DNA from: Panulirus ornatus | Taxonomy: Eukaryota; Arthropoda; Malacostraca; Decapoda; Palinuridae | Direction: 5' to 3' | Length of the DNA: 64,000 nucleotides | Assembly: GCF_036320965.1 (NCBI RefSeq) | Contig: NC_092241.1 | Coordinates: forward strand, 3,008,295 to 3,072,294 | Shown here: positions 52,893 through 64,000 of the stretch, in pieces | Numbering within the stretch: the stretch's first letter is position 1 | Layout of the letters: the number at the start of each line of letters is the position of its first letter | Translations under genes and position numbers: made by a program | The notes under the pieces: model-generated | Told to the model about the DNA's origin: nothing | Seen by the model: the letters and a program-made list of their open reading frames with translations, nothing else | Database searches by the model: none

Positions 52893-53739
52893 TCTTTTAT
52901 GGGTGCTAATGTTTTTGGTGATAAAGTTATTTTTTCATGTATTCCTGCTGACAATGTTGTGTCTGTGTAATTGATATTCAGCTGTATAAATGATGCATAT
53001 GATATGTAGAAAATATATGTGATATGTAAAAAGTATGTAAATGGTACATATGGGATGTGTGAAAATATACCTGAAAAACATACAGTATGAAATGTACTTA
53101 GGTGAATTCAATCACACCAAGAAAAACCCATTACCTATGCTGCTGGTCAGGATCTTACCCTTGTCCACTCATCACCTTCCCATACTAATATATAAAAGGG
53201 AGAGTATACTCCTTTTTTAGGTATTTCCTTCAGTAACACACAATTCAGAGATATTCTGTAAGGAAATAAAAAGATTTCCTATGCTTGGAGTTAAGTACCA
53301 ATTTAGATTAACTGCACAGTTTAAGGGCTAAGAAGTGAAAATATGGTGATCCTTAAAAGGTGACCGTCAGCACATGATGTGTGATTCCAAACTTTTTCGC
53401 CTGTGCTGATATTATTTTCCTTTAACATCTTTAAGAAAGGCATTAGGACTGAAAAACCATACAATATGTTTAGATATCTGTATTTAAAGAATATTCAAAA
53501 TGATCCATTAAGAATATTAAGATTTAAAAAATCGGATGCTATTGTGAGCCCTTAATGTCATTAAGAGTCTTTACTAAAATTCTCAGTTATTGTTGCAAAA
53601 CAATATGGCCATCACCAAACTTTGGTACTTGTAAATACTGTCAGGTTTTCCTCATATTCAGTAGGATGACCTCAGCAAAATGATTAATACAATACTGTTA
53701 TTTCTTTGCAGTTAAATTTTCAATATTGCTGTTTTACAG
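52893..53739. other. Intronic sequence ending in the exon 2 acceptor
   Basis: AT-rich with no repeat family seen. It ends with the polypyrimidine tract and acceptor TTGCTGTTTTACAG. A second possible acceptor (TTCTTTGCAG at 53,702-53,711) lies 28 bp upstream and would not keep the reading phase from exon 1. Confidence 0.55.
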
Positions 53740-53861
53740 GAATCTCATGGTACAAGGCAGTGTTCTTGATAGTGAATGCAGCCTTAGGAGCAGGGCTTTT
53801 AAATTTTCCTATAGCTTTCCATGAAGCTGGTGGGATTGTCTCTGGCAACCTCATTCATATT
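53740..53861 (+). CDS. SLC38-like amino acid transporter, exon with first transmembrane helix
   Basis: 122 bp with consensus acceptor (TTTTACAG) and donor (GTAAGT). Frame: two bases of a split glycine codon, then [20 protein letters not shown] and [20 protein letters not shown], ending in phase 0. The stretch [19 protein letters not shown] is the hallmark first helix of SLC38 (SNAT) transporters. It is close to the SNAT7/SNAT8-like branch, which moves neutral amino acids such as glutamine with sodium across plasma or lysosomal membranes (family knowledge). The unwound G-A-G-L region of helix 1 forms part of the substrate and sodium site. Later exons are outside what I can find before 64,000. 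The subfamily is uncertain; the family assignment is fairly firm. Confidence 0.8.
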
Positions 53862-54361
53862 GTAAGTACTTCTCTGGATTATCAAGCATTTTTAGTATTT
53901 GGATCCCATAGTGCATCAGAATCTACAAAGTAATGAAAATGCTGTGCAGTATTTAAAAGATGTTAAGATGCAACATGAAATTTGGTAAATCTCAATAACA
54001 GTAAGATTCAACATTAGTTCAAACAAGGAGTTATATACAGAAAACAGCCTGTTGACTGACCTCCACATACCCAGTTGATCCAATTTACTTTTCCAGCATG
54101 AGTAAGGATATGTTCATTTTCAGCCATCCACCATTTCAGGTTCCTGACTCATTTCTTATGATGTTGACCTGTGTTTTATGTGGTTGATCATTTGTATTCC
54201 TCTTTGTTAGTGACGTTTATCAGTGATAATTGCAATCCTTGCATCATCTTGTATCACAATATTTTAATTGATACTTTCCAGTGGTCCAACACTTTCATAT
54301 ATATGACCATCTCCAGCTTCCATGACAGGTTGTTTACTGTATCAGAAATATATATAATTGA
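53862..54361. other. Start of intron 2, unassigned
   Basis: Follows the exon donor GTAAGT. No repeat or ORF of note before the next LINE-A copy. Confidence 0.5.
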
Positions 54362-57206
54362 TATCATTTATTTATTTATTTTGCTTTGTCACTGTCTCCC
54401 GCGTTTGCGAGGTAGCGCAAGGAAACAGACGAAAGAAATGGCCCAACCCACCCCCATACACAATGTATATACATACACGTCCACACACGCAAATATACAT
54501 ACCTATACATCTCAATGTACACATATATATACACACACAGACACATACATATATACCCATGCACACACTTCACACTGTCTGCCTTTATTCATTCCCATCG
54601 CCACCTTGCCACACATGGAATACCATCCCCCTCCCCCCTCATGTGTGCGAGGTAGCACTAGGAAAAGACAACAAAGGCCCCATTCGTTCACACTCAGTCT
54701 CTAGCTGTCATGCAATAATGCCCGAAACCACAGCTCCCTTTCCACATCCAGGCCCCACACAACTTTCCATGGTTTACCCCAGATGCTTCACATGCCCTGA
54801 TTCAATCCACTGACACCACGTCAACCCCGGTATACTACATCGATCCAATTCACTCTATTCCTTGCCCTCCTTTCACCCTCCTCCATGTTCAGGCCCCGAT
54901 CACACAAAATCTTTTTCACTCCATCTTTCCACCTCCAATTTGGTCTCCCACTTCTCCTCGTTCCCTCCACCTCCGACACATATATCCTCTTGGTCAATCT
55001 TTCCTCACTCATTCTCTCCATGTGCCCAAACCATTTCAAAACACCCTCTTCTGCTCTCTCAACCACGCTCTTTTTATTTCCACACATCTCTCTTACCCTT
55101 ACATTACTTACTCGATCAAACCACCTCACACCACACATTGTCCTCAAACATCTCATTTCCAGCACCTCCACCCTCCTGCGCACAACTCTATCCATAGCCC
55201 ACGCCTCGCAACCATACAACATTGTTGGAACCACTATTCCTTCAAACATACCCATTTTTGCTTTCCGAGATAATGTTCTCGACTTCCACACATTCTTCAA
55301 GGCTCCCAGGATTTTCGCCCCCTCCCCCACCCTATGATCCACTTCCGCTTCCATGGTTCCATCCGCTGCCAGATCCACTCCCAGATATCTAAAACACTTT
55401 ACTTCCTCCAGTTTTTCTCCATTTAAACTCACCTCCCAATTGAATTGACCCTCAACCCTACTGTACCTAATAACCTTGCTCTTATTCACATTTACTCTTA
55501 ACTTTCTTCTTTCACACTCTTTACCAAACTCAGTCACCAGCTTCTGCAGTTTCTCACATGAATCAGCCACCAGCGCTGTATCATCAGCGAACAACAACTG
55601 ACTCACTTCCCAAGCTCTCTCATCCCAACAGACTTCATACTTGCCCCTCTTTCCAAAACTCTTGCATTCACCTCCCTAACAACCCCATCCATAAACAAAT
55701 TAAACAACCATGGAGACATCACACACCCCTGCCGCAAACCTACATTCACTGAGAACCAATCACTTTCCTCTCTTCCTACACGTACACATGCCTTACATCC
55801 TCGATAAAAACTTTTCACTGCTTCTAACAACTTGCCTCCCACACCATATATACTTAATACCTTCCACAGGGCATCTCTATCAACTCTATCATATGCTTTC
55901 TCCAGATCCATAAATGCTACATACAAATCCATTTGCTTTTCTAAGTATTTCTCACATACATTCTTCAAAGCAAACACCTGATCCACACATCCTCTACTAC
56001 TTCTGAAACCACACTGCTCTTCCCCAATCTGATGCTCTGTACATGCCTTCACCCTCTCAATCAATAGCCTCACATATAATTTACCAGGAATACTCAACAA
56101 ACTTATACCTCTGTAATTTGAGCACTCACTCTTATCCCCTTTGCCTTTGTACAATGGCACTATGCACACATTCCGCCAATCCTCAGGCACCTCACCATGA
56201 GTCATACATACATTAGATAACCTTACCAACCAGTCAACAAGACAGTCACCCCATTTTTTAATAATTTCCACTGCAATACCATCCAAACCTGCTACCTTGC
56301 CGGCTTTCATCTTCCGCAAAGCTTTTACTACCTCTTCTCTGTTTACCAAATCATTTTCCCTAACCCTCTCACTTTGCACACCACCTCGACCAAAACACCC
56401 TATATCTGCCATTCTATCATCAAACACATTCAGCAAACCTTCAAAATACTCACTCCATCTCCTTCTCACATCACCACTACTTGTTATCACCTCCCCATTT
56501 GCGCCCTTCACTGAAGTTCCCATTTGCTCCCTTGTCTTACGCACTTTATTTACCTCCTACCAGAACATCTTTTTATTCTCCCTAAAATTTAATGATACTC
56601 TCTCACCCCAACTCTCATTTGTCCTTTTTTTCACCTCTTGCACCTTTCTCTTGACCTCCTGTCTCTTTCTTTTATACGTCTCCCACTCAATTTCATTTTT
56701 TCCCTGCAAAAATCGTCCAAATGCCTCTCTCTCCTCTTTCACTAATACTCTTACTTCTTCATCCCACCACTCACTACCCTTTCTAATCAACCCTCCTCCC
56801 ACTCTTCTCATGCCACAAGCATCTTTAGCGCAATCCATCACTGATTCCCTAAATACATCCCATTCCTCCCCCACTCCCCTTACTTCCATTGTTCTCACCT
56901 TTTTCCATTCTGTACTCAGTCTCTCCTGGTACTTCCTCACACAAGTCTCCTTCCCAAGCTCACTTACTCTCACCACCCTCTTCACCCCAACATTCACTCT
57001 TCTTTTCTGAAAACCCATACAAATCTTCACCTTAGCCTCCACAAGATAATGATCAGACATCCCTCCAGTTGCACCTCTCAGCACATTAACATCCAAAAGT
57101 CTCTCTTTCGCGCGCCTGTCAATTAACATGTAATCCAATAACGCTCTCTGGCCATCTCTCCTACTTACATAAGTATACTTATGTATATCTCGCTTTTTAA
57201 ACTAGG
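54362..57206 (-). mobile_element. LINE-A copy, well preserved, 5'-truncated in the endonuclease
   Basis: Minus strand with an AAATAAATAAATG-type tail, long 3' UTR (54,380-54,800) and three long open frames. 54,821-55,606 ([18 protein letters not shown] to VNWIDVVYRG); 55,603-56,544 (313 codons, linker end to [82 protein letters not shown]); and 56,557-57,138 (MDYMLIDRRAKERLLDVNVL, GGMSDHYLVEAKVKI with intact SDH). Only a one-base deletion near 55,625 and one nonsense codon near 56,555 separate these frames. The amino-terminal part of the endonuclease is missing; the 5' edge abuts (TTA)n. Confidence 0.9.
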
Positions 57207-57207
57207 T

Positions 57208-57245
57208 ATTATTATTATCATTATTATTATTATTATTATTATTAT
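57208..57245. repeat. (TTA)n microsatellite
   Basis: ATTATTATT repeat with one ATC interruption, between the truncated 5' edge of one LINE-A copy and the 3' end of the next. Confidence 0.95.
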
Positions 57246-57887
57246 TTTGCTTTGTCACTGTCTTTTACCTTGCACAAAGCATCTCTATGAACTCTATCAT
57301 ATGCCTTCTCCAGATCCATGAATGCTACAGACAAATCGATTTGCTTTTCTAAATATTTCTCACATACATTCTTCAAAGCAAACACCTGATGCACGCATCC
57401 TCTATCACTTCTGAAACCACACTGCTGTTCCCCAATCTGATGCTCTGTACATGCCTTCATCCTCTCAATCAATACCCTCCCATATAATTTCCCGGGATTA
57501 CTCAACAAACTTATACATCTGTAATTTGAGCACTCACCTTTGCCTTTGTACAATGGCACTATGCAAGCATTCTGCCAATCCTCAGGCACCTCACCATGAG
57601 TCATACATACATTAAATAACCTTACCAAACAGTCAACAATACAGTCACCCCCTTTTTTAACAAATTCCACTCCAGTACCATCCAAACCCGCTGCCTTGCC
57701 GTCGTTGATCTTCCGCAAAGCTTTTACTACCTCTTCTCTGTTTACCAAATCTTTTTCCCTAACCCTCTCACTTTGCACACCACCTTGACCAAAACACCCT
57801 ATATCTGCCAGTCTATCATCAAACATATTTAACAAACCATCAAAGTACTCACTCCATCTCCTTCTCACATCACCAATACTTTTTATG
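57246..57887 (-). mobile_element. LINE-A fragment with 3' terminus fused to RT
   Basis: Minus strand. Only about 20 bp of the 3' end (GACAGTGACAAAGC) remains, fused directly to RT coding sequence (57,242-57,868, 208 codons open: KAAGLDGTGVEFVKKGGDCI, CTEHQIGEQQCGFRSDRGCV, MDLEKAYDRVHRDAL). About 1.6 kb of intervening sequence is missing, so the element was shortened by deletion or template switching. Confidence 0.82.
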
Positions 57888-57901
57888 ATATTCCCATATA
57901 T

Positions 57902-58136
57902 CTTTCTTTCATACTATTCACCATTTCCTGCATTAGCGAGGTTGCGTTAAGAACAGAGGACTGGGCCTTTGAAAGAATATACTCACCTGGCCCCCTTCTA
58001 TGTTCCTTCTTTTGGAAAATTAAAAGAAATGAGAGGGGAGGATTTCCAGCCCCCCGCTCCCTTCCCATTTAATCGCCTTCTATGACATGCAGGGAATACG
58101 TGGGAAGTATTCTCTCTCCCCTATCCCCAGGGATAA
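57902..58136 (-). mobile_element. B element (copy 2), complete, perfect 14-bp target-site duplication
   Basis: 235 bp, flanked by ATATTCCCATATAT at 57,888-57,901 and 58,137-58,150. On the minus strand: TATCCCTGGGGATAGGGGAG at the 5' end, the LINE-A-like CGTAGAAGGCGACTAAA region (here CATAGAAGGCGATTAAAT), CCTCCCCTCTC, then TTTCCAAAAGAAGGAACATA, the CAAAGGCCCAGTCCTCTGTT block, AACGCAACCTCGCTAATGCA and GGAAATGGTGAATAGTATGA with an AAAGA tail. No ORF and no pol III boxes seen. The duplication proves it moved as a unit, presumably using LINE-A enzymes because its 3' end resembles that of LINE-A. Confidence 0.88.
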
Positions 58137-58149
58137 ATATTCCCATATA

Positions 58150-59190
58150 TATATTATATTTTATTTTTTTTATTTTGCTTTGTCGCTGTCTCCTGCGTTT
58201 GCGAGGTAGCGCAAGGAAACAGACGAAAGAAATGGCCCAACCCATCCCATGCACATGTATATACATACACGTCCACAAACGTAAATATACATACCTATAC
58301 ATCTCAATGTACACATATATATACACACACAGACATATATACACATGTACATAATTCATAGTCTGCCTTTATTTATTCCCATCGCCACCTCGCCACACAT
58401 GGAATAACATCCCTCTCCCCCCTCATATGTGCGAGGTAGCGCTAGGAAAAGACAACAAAGGCCCCATTCGTTCACACTCAGTCTCTAGCTGTCATGTAGT
58501 AATGCCCGAAACCACAGCTCCGTTTCCACATCCAGGCCCCACAGAGCTTTCCATGGTTTACCCCAGATGCTTCACATGCCCTGATTCAATCCATTGACAG
58601 CACGTCGACCCCGGTATACCACATTTATCCAATTCACTCTATTCCTTGCTTACCTTTCTCCCTCCTGCATGTTCAGGCCCCGATCACTCAAAATCTTTTT
58701 CACTCCATCTTACCACCTCCAATTTGGTCTCCCACTTCTCCTCAATCCCTCCACCTCCGACACATAAATCCTCTTGGTCAATCTTTCCTCACATATTCTC
58801 TCCATGTGCCCAAACCATTTCAAAACACCCTCTTCTGCTCTCTGAACCATGCTCTTTTTATTTCCACACTTCTCTCTTACCCTTACACTATTTACTCGAT
58901 CAAACCACCTCACACCACATATTGTCTTCAAACATCTCATTTCCAGCACATATGCTGACTAACTTCCCAAGCTCTCTCATCCACAACAGACTGCATACTT
59001 GCCCCCCTTTCCAAAACTCTTGCACTCACCTCCCTAACAACCCCATCCATATAGAAATTAAACAACCATGGAGACATCACACACCCCTACCGCAAACCTA
59101 CATTCACTGAGAACCAATCACTTTCCTCTCTTCCTACACGTACACATGCCTTACATCCTCGATAAAAACTTTTCACTGCTTCTAACAATA
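58150..59190 (-). mobile_element. LINE-A copy with internal deletion
   Basis: Minus strand. Long 3' UTR (58,180-58,600), carboxy-terminal domain (58,710-58,949: MCGNKKSMVQRAEEGVLKWF-like, GRPNWRW). A deletion then joins VLEMRCL to [11 protein letters not shown] (near 58,950), removing the catalytic RT box. RT remnant to [10 protein letters not shown] at 59,190, where orientation flips. Confidence 0.82.
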
Positions 59191-59944
59191 AAGATGGAAA
59201 AAGGTGAGAGCAAATGACAGAAGGGAAGTGGGGGAGGAATGAGATGTACATAGGGAAGCAGTGATGGCTTCTGCAAAAGATGCCTATGGCATGAGAAAGG
59301 TGGGAGGTTGGCAGATTATAAAGGGTAGTGAGTGGCGGGATGAAGAAGCAAGATTGTTAGTGAAAGTGAAGAAAGAGGCATTTAGATGATTTTTGCAGGG
59401 AAGTAGTGTGAATGAATGGGATATGTATAAAAGAAAGAGGCAGGAGGTCAAGAGAAAGGTGTAAGAGGTGAAAAAGAGGGCACATGAGAGTTGGGGTGAG
59501 AGAATGTCATCAAATTCTAGGGAGAATAAAAAGATGTTTTAGAAAGAGGTAAGTAAATAAAGGGCATAAGGCAAGAGAACAAATGGGAACAGTGGTGAAT
59601 GGGGTTAATGGAGAAGTAATAACATGTAGTGGTGAAGTGAGAAGGAGATGGAGTGAGAATTTTGAAGGTTTGTTGAATGTGTTTCATGACAGAGTGGGAT
59701 GTGAAAATAAATAAATAAATGGGAATGAATAAAGGCAGACAGTGTGAATTGTGTGCATGTGATTATGTATATGTCTGTGTGTGTATATGTATGTGTACAT
59801 TGAGATGTATGGGAATATATATTTGCATGTGGGGACGTGTATGTATATACATGTGTATGGGGGTGGGTTGGGCCATTTCTTTCATCTGTTTCCTTGCGCT
59901 ACCTCGCAAACGCGAGAGACAGCGACAAAGCAAAATAAAAAAGA
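59191..59944 (+). mobile_element. LINE-A fragments: linker joined to 3' UTR, plus strand
   Basis: 59,191-59,695 is the endonuclease-RT linker (GATGGAAAAAGGTGAGAGCA to GTTTGTTGAATGTGTTTCAT), without an open frame. It is followed by AAATAAATAAATAAATGGGA (a tail-like repeat) and then the 3' half of the LINE-A 3' UTR (59,720-59,944). Two truncated pieces in tandem. Confidence 0.75.

Positions 59945-60898
<954 letters not shown>

Positions 60899-60941
<43 letters not shown>
60899..60941. repeat. (TA)n microsatellite at a LINE-A to LINE-A junction
   Basis: TA repeat separating a 5'-truncated minus-strand copy from a 5'-truncated plus-strand copy. Confidence 0.95.
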
Positions 60942-60946
<5 letters not shown>

Positions 60947-60949
60947 TAT

Positions 60950-62865
60950 ATGAAAGCCGGCAAGGCAGCAGGTTTGGATGGTATTGCAGTGGATTTTATT
61001 AAAAAAGGAGGTGACTGTATTATTGACTGGTTGGTAAGGTTATTTAATGTATGTATGACTCATGGTGAGGTGCCTGAGGATTGGCGGAATGTGTGCATAG
61101 TGCCATTGTACAAAGGCAAAGGGGATAAGAGTGAGTGCTCAAATTACAGAGGTATAAGTTTGTTGAGTATTCCTGGTAAATTATATGGGAGGCTATTGAT
61201 TGAAAGGGTGAAGGCATGTACAGAGCATCAGATTGGGGAAGAGCAGTGTGGTTTCAGAAGTGGTAGAGGATGTGTGGATCAGGTGTTTGCTTTGAAGAAT
61301 GTATGTGAGAAATACTTAGAAAAGCAAATGGATTTGTATGTAGCATTTATGGATCTGGAGAAGGCATATGATAGAGTTGATAGAGATGCTCTGTGGAAGG
61401 TATTAAGAGTATATGGTGTGGGAGGCAAGTTGTTAGAAGCAGTGAAAAGTTTTTATCGAGGATGTAAGGCATGTGTACATGTAGGAAGAGAGGAAAGTGA
61501 TTGGTTTTCAGTGAATGTAGGTTTGCGGCAGGGGTGTGTGATGTCTCCATGGTAGTTTAATTTGTTTATGGATGGGGTTGTTAGGGAGGTGAATGCAAGA
61601 GTTTTGGAAAGAGGGGCAAGTATGCAGTCTGTTGTGGATGAGAGAGCTTGGGAAGTTAGTCAGTTGCTGTTCGCTGATGATACAGTGCTGGTGTCTGATT
61701 CATGTGAGAAACTGCAGAAGCTGGTGACTGAGTTTTGTAAAGTGTGTGAAAGAAGAAAGTTGAGAGTAAATGTGAATAAGAGCAAGGTTATTAGGTACAG
61801 TAGGGTTGATGGTCAAGTCAATTGGGAGGTAAATTTGAATGGAGAAAGACTGGAGGAAATGAAGTGTTTTAGATATCTGGGAGTGGATTTGGCAGCGAAT
61901 GTAAGCATGAAAGTGGAAGTAAGTCATAGGGTGGGGGAGGGGGCGAGAATTCTGGGAGCGTTGAAGAATGTGTGGAAGTCGAGAACTTTATCCCGGAAAG
62001 CAAAAATGGGTATGTTTGAAGAAATAGTGGTTCGAACAATGTTATATGGTTGCGAGGCGTGGGCTATGGATAGAATTGTGCACAGGAGGGTGGATGTGCT
62101 GGAAATGAGATGTTTGAGGACAATATGTGGTGTGAGGTGGTTTGATGTGCAGTAATAAAAAGAGTGTGGTTGAGAGAGCATAAGAGGGTGTTTTGAAATG
62201 GTTTGGTCACATGGAGAGAATGAGTGAGGAGAGATTGACAAAGAGGATCTATGTATCAGAAGTGGAGGGAACGAGAAGAAGTGGGAGACCAAATTGGAGG
62301 TGGAAGGATGGAGTGAAAAAGATTTTTAGTGAACGTGGCCTGAACATGGAGGAGGTTGAAAGGCGTGCAAGGAATAGAGTGAATTGGAACGATGTCGGAT
62401 ACTGGGGTCGACGTGCTGTCAATGGATTGAACCAGGGCATGTGAAGCGTCTGGGATAAACCATGGAAAGTTCTGTGGGGCTGGATGTGGAAAGGGAGCTG
62501 TGGTTTCGGTGCATTATTACATGACAGCTAGAGACTGAGTGTGAACAAATGTGGCCTTTATTGTCTTTTCCTAGCGCTACCTCGCACACATGAGAGGGGA
62601 GGGGGTTGTTATTTCATGTGTGGTGCAGTGGTGATGGGAATTAATAAGGGCAGACAGTATGAATTATGTACATGTGTATATATATATATATATGTCTGTG
62701 TGTATATATATATGTATACGTTGAGATGTATAGGTATGTATACTTGCGTGGGTGGATGTGTATGTATAGACATGTGTATATGGGTGGGTTGGGCCATTCT
62801 TTCATCTGTTTCCTTGCGCTACCTCACTAACGCGGGAGACAGTGACAAAGCAAAATAAATAAATA
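60950..62865 (+). mobile_element. LINE-A copy, RT nearly intact, plus strand
   Basis: 60,950-61,555 open (KAGKAAGLDGIAVDFIKKGG to [11 protein letters not shown]). A single TGG to TAG change at about 61,553 truncates it within SPW-FNLF. 61,562-62,155 resumes ([40 protein letters not shown] with intact [19 protein letters not shown]). A short deletion near 62,147 causes a frameshift. The carboxy-terminal part 62,193-62,444 is open to GLNQGM and the stop. Full-length 3' UTR to 62,850 with an AAATAAATAAATAGATAAAT tail. Confidence 0.9.
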
Positions 62866-62867
62866 GA

Positions 62868-64000
62868 TAAATACTCTCACCTTAAATCTCTTGACCTCTT
62901 GCATCTTTGTTTTATACATTTCCCAGTTATTCGCACTACTTCCCTACAAAAATTGTCCACCTTTCTCTTCTCTTTCATTAACAACCTTACTTCTTCATAC
63001 CACCACTCACTACCCATTCTAATCTGCCCATCTCCCACCTTTCTCATGCCACAATCATCTTTTGCGCAAGCATCACTGCTTCCCTAAATATATCCCATTC
63101 CTCCCCCACTCCCCTTACGTCCTTTGCTCTCACCTTTTTCCATTCTGCACTCAATCTATCCTGGTACTTCCTCACACAAGTCTCCTTTCCAAGCTCAGTT
63201 ACTGTCACCTCTCTCTTCACCCCAACATTCTCTCTTTTTTCTGAAAACCCCTACAAATCTTCACCTTTGCCTCCACAAGATAATGATCAGACATCCCTCC
63301 AGTTGCCCCTCTCAGAACATTAACATCCAAAAGTCTTTCTTTCACACACCTATCTATTAACACATACATCAATAATGCTCTCTGGCCATCTCTCCTACTT
63401 ACATACGTATACTTATGTATATCTCTCTTTTTAAACCAGGTATTCCCAATCATCAGTCCTCTTTTAGCACACAAATCTACAAGCTCTTCACCATTTCCGT
63501 TTACAACACTGAATACTCCATGTACACCAGTTATACTTAACTGCCACATTACTCACCTCTGCATTGAAATCACCCATCACTATAACCTGATCTTGTGTAA
63601 CAAAGCAGCTAACACACTCACTCAGCTGCTCCCAAAACACTTGCCTCTCATGATCTTTCTTCTCATGACCAGGTGCCTAGGCACCAACAGTCACCCATCT
63701 CTCTCCTTCCACTCTTAGTTTTACCCATATCAATCTAGAGTTTACTTTCTTACACTGTATATCGCACACTCCCACAACTCCTGCTTCAGGAGTAGTGCTA
63801 CTCCTTCCTTTGCTCTTGTGCTCTCACCAATCCCTGAGTTTAGTCCCAAGACATTCCCAAACCATTTCCCCTTTACCCTTGAGCTTCATTTTATTCAGAG
63901 CCAAATCATCCAGGTTCCTTTCCTCAAACATACTACCGATCTCTCATTTTTTCTCCTCTTGGTTACATTCATACACATTTAGACACCCAAATCTAACATA
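62868..64000 (-). mobile_element. LINE-A 5' half: linker and endonuclease, runs off the right edge
   Basis: Minus strand. The 5' end of the ORF is near 63,980 (TTACATTCATACACATTTAG on plus, corresponding to the start-codon region). 63,217-63,549 is open (GVHGVFSVVNGNGEELVDLC, NTWFKKRDIHKYTYVSRRDG, DVNVLRGATGGMSDHYLVEA with intact SDH). The upstream endonuclease is broken by stops and indels. It is 3'-truncated in the linker at 62,868, abutting the tail of the plus-strand copy, and probably continues beyond 64,000 into its 5' UTR. Confidence 0.83.

Larger units (their letters stand above)
30752..53739 (+). other. Intron 1 of the SLC38-like gene (about 23 kb)
   Basis: Donor GTATGT at 30,752 and acceptor TTGCTGTTTTACAG ending at 53,739. 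Both are phase 1. The intron contains at least eight LINE-A pieces in both orientations, a B element and a second LINE family, listed separately. Outside them, 30,760-31,720 and 31,870-32,040 hold nothing I recognise. Confidence 0.55.

Noticed and set aside
53702..53739. Alternative acceptor at 53,702-53,711 for SLC38 exon 2
   Set aside because: It would add 28 bp, break the phase match with exon 1 and insert residues not expected before helix 1.
54171..54704. 177-codon ORF downstream of SLC38 exon 2
   Set aside because: It runs from intron sequence into the antisense of a LINE-A 3' UTR, with no conserved motif.

Overview
The window looks like repeat-dense nuclear DNA of an invertebrate, most likely a decapod crustacean (lobster, crayfish or shrimp type). 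This is an inference from four things: spliced coding exons, very long (TA)n and (AC)n arrays, an APE-endonuclease LINE at very high copy, and Penelope-like retroelements with a GIY-YIG endonuclease. I saw no bacterial or viral genes. Labels such as LINE-A and B element are mine.

Host gene. Two coding exons on the + strand fit an SLC38-type (sodium-coupled neutral amino acid transporter) gene. A first coding exon (30,490-30,751) encodes a hydrophilic amino-terminal tail. A second exon (53,740-53,861) encodes the first transmembrane helix with the family's conserved stretch. Splice phases agree (1 to 1), and the intron is about 23 kb. A probable 73-bp intron lies in the 5' UTR. Everything downstream of 53,862 is presumably intron 2.

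Repeats. LINE-A dominates, with about twenty partial copies in both orientations. Its consensus is a 5' UTR of about 0.15-0.2 kb, one ORF of about 980 codons (APE endonuclease, linker, reverse transcriptase, carboxy-terminal GRPNWRWKD motif), and a 3' UTR of about 0.4 kb ending in A-rich or (TA)n sequence. The best full-length copies are 21,653-25,116 (-) and 6,664-10,602 (+). The most intact open frame, which is 5'-truncated, is 32,554-34,284 (-). Other families are: a Penelope-like element (best copy 19,853-21,537) whose terminal repeat carries a hammerhead-ribozyme-like core; a second, related LINE (45,926-47,975); an I/jockey-like LINE fragment (29,000-29,780); two clear tRNA-derived SINEs (about 11,786-11,925 and 14,265-14,468) and a third doubtful one; and a 235-bp non-autonomous element (the B element) apparently built from the two ends of LINE-A.

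Layout: 1-11,785, nested LINE-A, (TA)n and Penelope pieces, including a ~2-kb imperfect palindrome (3,612-5,694). 11,786-16,420, older sequence with SINEs, minisatellites and a fold-back, no gene seen. 16,420-27,818, Penelope and LINE-A mosaic with a second palindrome. 27,819-30,300, an older LINE fragment and the gene's upstream region. 30,300-53,861, the SLC38-like exons and the repeat-filled intron 1. 53,862-64,000, intron 2 filled with LINE-A and one B element flanked by a perfect 14-bp duplication.

Most promising for something undescribed: the chimeric B element, the hammerhead-like core in the Penelope terminal repeat, and the LINE-A/(TA)n palindromes. Boundaries were read by eye and can be off by a few to tens of bases.
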